From contig JBBTET010000010.1 in the NCBI GenBank assembly GCA_038042195.1, forward strand, positions 62,001 to 126,000: a DNA stretch of 64,000 bases, read 5' to 3'. Shown here piece after piece: positions 62,086 through 64,000 of the stretch. The position numbers were made by a program, and so were the translations under genes. Position 1 is the first letter of the stretch. Each line of letters starts with the position of its first letter. This stretch comes from JACRIM01 sp038042195 (GTDB taxonomy: Bacteria; Planctomycetota; Phycisphaerae; UBA1845; UTPLA1). The notes under the pieces were generated by a model that was not told where the DNA came from, did no database searches, and worked only from the letters and a program-made list of their open reading frames with translations.

Positions 62086-63276
62086 ATGTCAGACACCCTT
62101 CTCGAAGCCCGACCCGACATCAACGCCGATCTCACGGCCGACACCATTCGGCAGGAGGATATGCAAACCGAGGAGATGCTCGTCAACATGGGACCGCAGC
62201 ATCCGTCGACACACGGCGTGCTTCGCGTTGTCCTTCGCACCGATGGTGAAATGGTCCTCGAAGCCGTGCCGCACATCGGGTATCTGCATCGCTGCGCCGA
62301 GAAGATCGGCGAGAATGTCGCTCCCTATCAGTACATCCCCTACACCGACCGCATGGACTACCTCGCGGGCATGAACGACAACCTCGCCTTCGCCATCGCC
62401 TGCGAGAAGCTGGCCGGGCTGGAGGTGACGCCGCGAGCCACGCTGATCCGTGTCGTTTTCGCCGAGTTGAACCGCATCGCCTCGCACCTCGTCTCCGTCG
62501 GCACCTACGGACTCGACATCGGGGCGTTCACGCCGTTCCTCTATTGCTTCCGCGAGCGTGAGATGATCCTCGATCTCTTCGAGTCGGCCTGCGGGGCGCG
62601 GCTCACCTACAGCTACATCACCATCGGCGGTGTGACGCACGATCTGCCGGAGCGATTCATTGATGTCACCTCGGAGTTCCTCGACTACTTCGAGCCGAAG
62701 ATCGAGGAGTACAACCAGCTCCTGTCGCACAACCATATATTCGTGAAACGCACATCAAACATCGGCGTCGTTTCGGCCGAGGATGCGATCAGTTGGGGCC
62801 TGACCGGTCCGGTCCTGCGCGGCAGCGGCATTCGTTGGGATTTGCGAAAGAGCCAGCCCGACATGGGTTACGACCAGTTCGATTTTGACGTGCCCATCGG
62901 CGAGGGGCTAAAGGGTACGGTCGGCGACTGCTGGGATCGGTACTACGTCCGCGTGCTGGAGATGTACCAGTCCATACGAATCATTCGTCAGGCCTTCGAG
63001 AAGCTCAAAGGCACGCCCGGCGAAACGCTCGACAAGCGCGGCAAGACGCTCAAGCTCCCGGCCGGTGAAATCTACTACGAACTGGAAAACCCGCGTGGCC
63101 AACTCGGCTTCCTCGTGCAGGGCAACGGCTCCGCCATCCCCGCCCGCGTCAAGGCCCGCGGCCCTTCGTTCTGCAATCTTTCGATCACCAGCCACCTCTG
63201 TACGAACGTGCTGCTCGCCGACGTTGCCGCCATCATCGGCAGCATTGATGTCGTGATGGGCGAGGTCGATCGGTAG
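62086..63276 (+). CDS. nuoD: NADH-quinone oxidoreductase subunit D
   Basis: 396 residues. LVNMGPQHPSTHGVLRVVL with the quinone-site His, VPHIGYLHRCAEKIGEN, SACGARLTYSYITIGGV, and QGNGSAIPARVKARGPSFCNLS are characteristic of the 49-kDa subunit; the C-terminal IIGSIDVVMGEVDR matches the family end. It forms the quinone pocket with NuoB. It is the last nuo gene here: the next gene is on the opposite strand, so nuoE, F, G, H and J-N must lie elsewhere or be absent. Confidence 0.97.
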   Translation: MSDTLLEARPDINADLTADTIRQEDMQTEEMLVNMGPQHPSTHGVLRVVLRTDGEMVLEAVPHIGYLHRCAEKIGENVAPYQYIPYTDRMDYLAGMNDNLAFAIACEKLAGLEVTPRATLIRVVFAELNRIASHLVSVGTYGLDIGAFTPFLYCFREREMILDLFESACGARLTYSYITIGGVTHDLPERFIDVTSEFLDYFEPKIEEYNQLLSHNHIFVKRTSNIGVVSAEDAISWGLTGPVLRGSGIRWDLRKSQPDMGYDQFDFDVPIGEGLKGTVGDCWDRYYVRVLEMYQSIRIIRQAFEKLKGTPGETLDKRGKTLKLPAGEIYYELENPRGQLGFLVQGNGSAIPARVKARGPSFCNLSITSHLCTNVLLADVAAIIGSIDVVMGEVDR

Positions 63277-63297
63277 TGATTCATGCGGAACCAAACG

Positions 63298-63339
63298 ACC
63301 CCGGCTAACTTGCAGCGATACTGCAAATCAGCCGGGGGT
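63298..63339. terminator. Cruciform-type hairpin between convergent nuoD and dockerin gene
   Basis: Outer stem ACCCCGGCT (63298-63306) with AGCCGGGGGT (63330-63339, one bulged G), inner stem TTGCAG-CGATA-CTGCAA (63310-63326). No U-tract, so termination efficiency is uncertain. Confidence 0.55.
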
Positions 63340-63367
63340 TCATATGCTAATCCTTACCTTTATCGTC

Positions 63368-64000
63368 TCACGGGCAAACACACCCGCCATTGAGCAAACA
63401 AGTCACGAAGAGTGGAACGTCCGCAGGGTTTACCAGCCCGTCGCTGTTCACGTCCGCAGCGCAATAGTCGAAGTGTGAGGCCGTGCCGGGGCTTAGAAAC
63501 ACCTGGATAAACCCTTGTGCGTCGAGACCGTTGCGCAGCGTGTTGCCATCCAGGTCCGCCTTCCTGCGAATCGACGCCGGTGCCAATGAGACAAACGCCG
63601 CCGCGGATTCGAGGTTGATCCAGCCGACGTTCTCGCCCCATGCGTATCCGTGCAGTCGTCCATCGGTGCAACAGCCGATGAACCGTGCCCGCAATGCACC
63701 AGCGATGGTCGTGTCGAAGTTGATCCACCCGGCATTCTCCGCCCAGGCATACCCGAACAGATTTCCATTGGCCGCGACGTTCACGCCCGTGTCGAGCGCT
63801 GTGGCGTTGCTGTATGAATTGCCGAAGTCCGGCGAGCCGTCGCCGAGATAGACCCAACCAAGGTTCTCGGCCCAGATGAAGCCGGAGAGGACGTAATCGC
63901 CGACAAACGCACCGCTGGTGATGCCATTGTCGTACCAGTTCACCCAGCCCGCGTTCTCTGCCCAGGTCCATTTGTTCACGGGGCTGATGTTGGACTGGGC
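63368..64000 (-). CDS. Dockerin-bearing surface protein with W-x-E-N-x-G-W repeats, N-terminal part outside window
   Basis: At least 211 residues; the frame continues past base 64000. Repeats KWTWAENAGWVNW, GFIWAENLGWVYLG, GYAWAENAGWINF and GYAWGENVGWINL are spaced about 28-45 residues apart, a planctomycete-type beta repeat. The C-terminal part (ADLDGNTLRNGLDAQGFIQV, CAADVNSDGLVNPADVPLFV) has two calcium-binding dockerin-like loops, DxDGNxLxNxxD and DVNSDGLVNPAD. Probably secreted and attached to a cell-surface or matrix partner. Overall length, signal peptide and number of repeats are unknown because the gene is cut. Confidence 0.85.
   Translation of the reverse strand, partial: AQSNISPVNKWTWAENAGWVNWYDNGITSGAFVGDYVLSGFIWAENLGWVYLGDGSPDFGNSYSNATALDTGVNVAANGNLFGYAWAENAGWINFDTTIAGALRARFIGCCTDGRLHGYAWGENVGWINLESAAAFVSLAPASIRRKADLDGNTLRNGLDAQGFIQVFLSPGTASHFDYCAADVNSDGLVNPADVPLFVTCLLNGGCVCP

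Overview
The window looks like a chromosome segment of a planctomycete (Planctomycetota). This is inferred from family content, not from a marker gene. It has a diderm envelope (BamA with five POTRA domains and a beta-barrel), secreted proteins with planctomycete-type repeats (W-A/G-E-N-x-G-W repeats plus a dockerin, FG-GAP repeats, a DUF1570-type peptidase, a von Willebrand A protein with a glutamine-amidotransferase-like middle), and no 16S, tRNA, CRISPR or phage genes. The DNA is GC-rich, so many long reading frames opposite real genes are shadows. Several genes have good housekeeping-sigma promoters (TTGACC or TTGGNG, 16-17 bp spacer, TATAAT).

Layout. 1-10.7 kb: acyl-CoA/beta-oxidation block (3-hydroxyacyl-CoA dehydrogenase cut by the window edge, thiolase, two acyl-CoA dehydrogenases), a large VWA membrane protein, a metallo-beta-lactamase-fold hydrolase, a MmgE/PrpD protein. 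10.7-15.3 kb: an ArsR regulator, a methyltransferase, and the B12-dependent ribonucleotide reductase nrdJ, preceded by two NrdR-like boxes and a long structured leader. 15.3-24.1 kb: an STT3-like membrane glycosyltransferase, a CBS protein, BamA, an APC-UspA fusion transporter, a methyltransferase and a small membrane protein. 24.5-27.8 kb: a histidine kinase translationally coupled to a small HExxH protein, and a secreted TPR-like protein.

28-34.3 kb is the most accessory stretch: a WbpM/CapD-type dehydratase, then a 138-bp palindromic element made of three 42-bp units, a small island (truncated DNA methyltransferase, GIY-YIG protein, DUF6941-like protein, a possible zinc-finger micro-ORF), and an FG-GAP gene with seven 56-residue repeats framed by 25-bp exact inverted repeats. 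34.3-44.9 kb: homogentisate dioxygenase and a surface-polysaccharide group (GT2, GT39-like, two asparagine-synthase-type amidotransferases, GT4), then a CDP-alcohol phosphatidyltransferase. 44.9-53.1 kb is housekeeping: ribBA, a radical SAM protein, trpS, a DUF5655 nuclease-like protein, and scpA-ridA-mtnA. 53.3-58.6 kb: small secreted proteins, two tandem paralogues and a DUF1570 peptidase. 58.7-63.3 kb: an unusual partial complex I operon, nuoI-nuoA-(uma2)-nuoB-nuoC-(small exported protein)-nuoD. The window closes inside a dockerin-bearing surface protein.

Most promising for new biology: the nrdJ control region, the 42-bp palindromic element and its neighbouring island, the kinase/metallopeptidase pair, the STT3-like protein, the interrupted nuo operon with hairpins in its leader, and a dispersed family of short palindromes with changing arms and similar loops.
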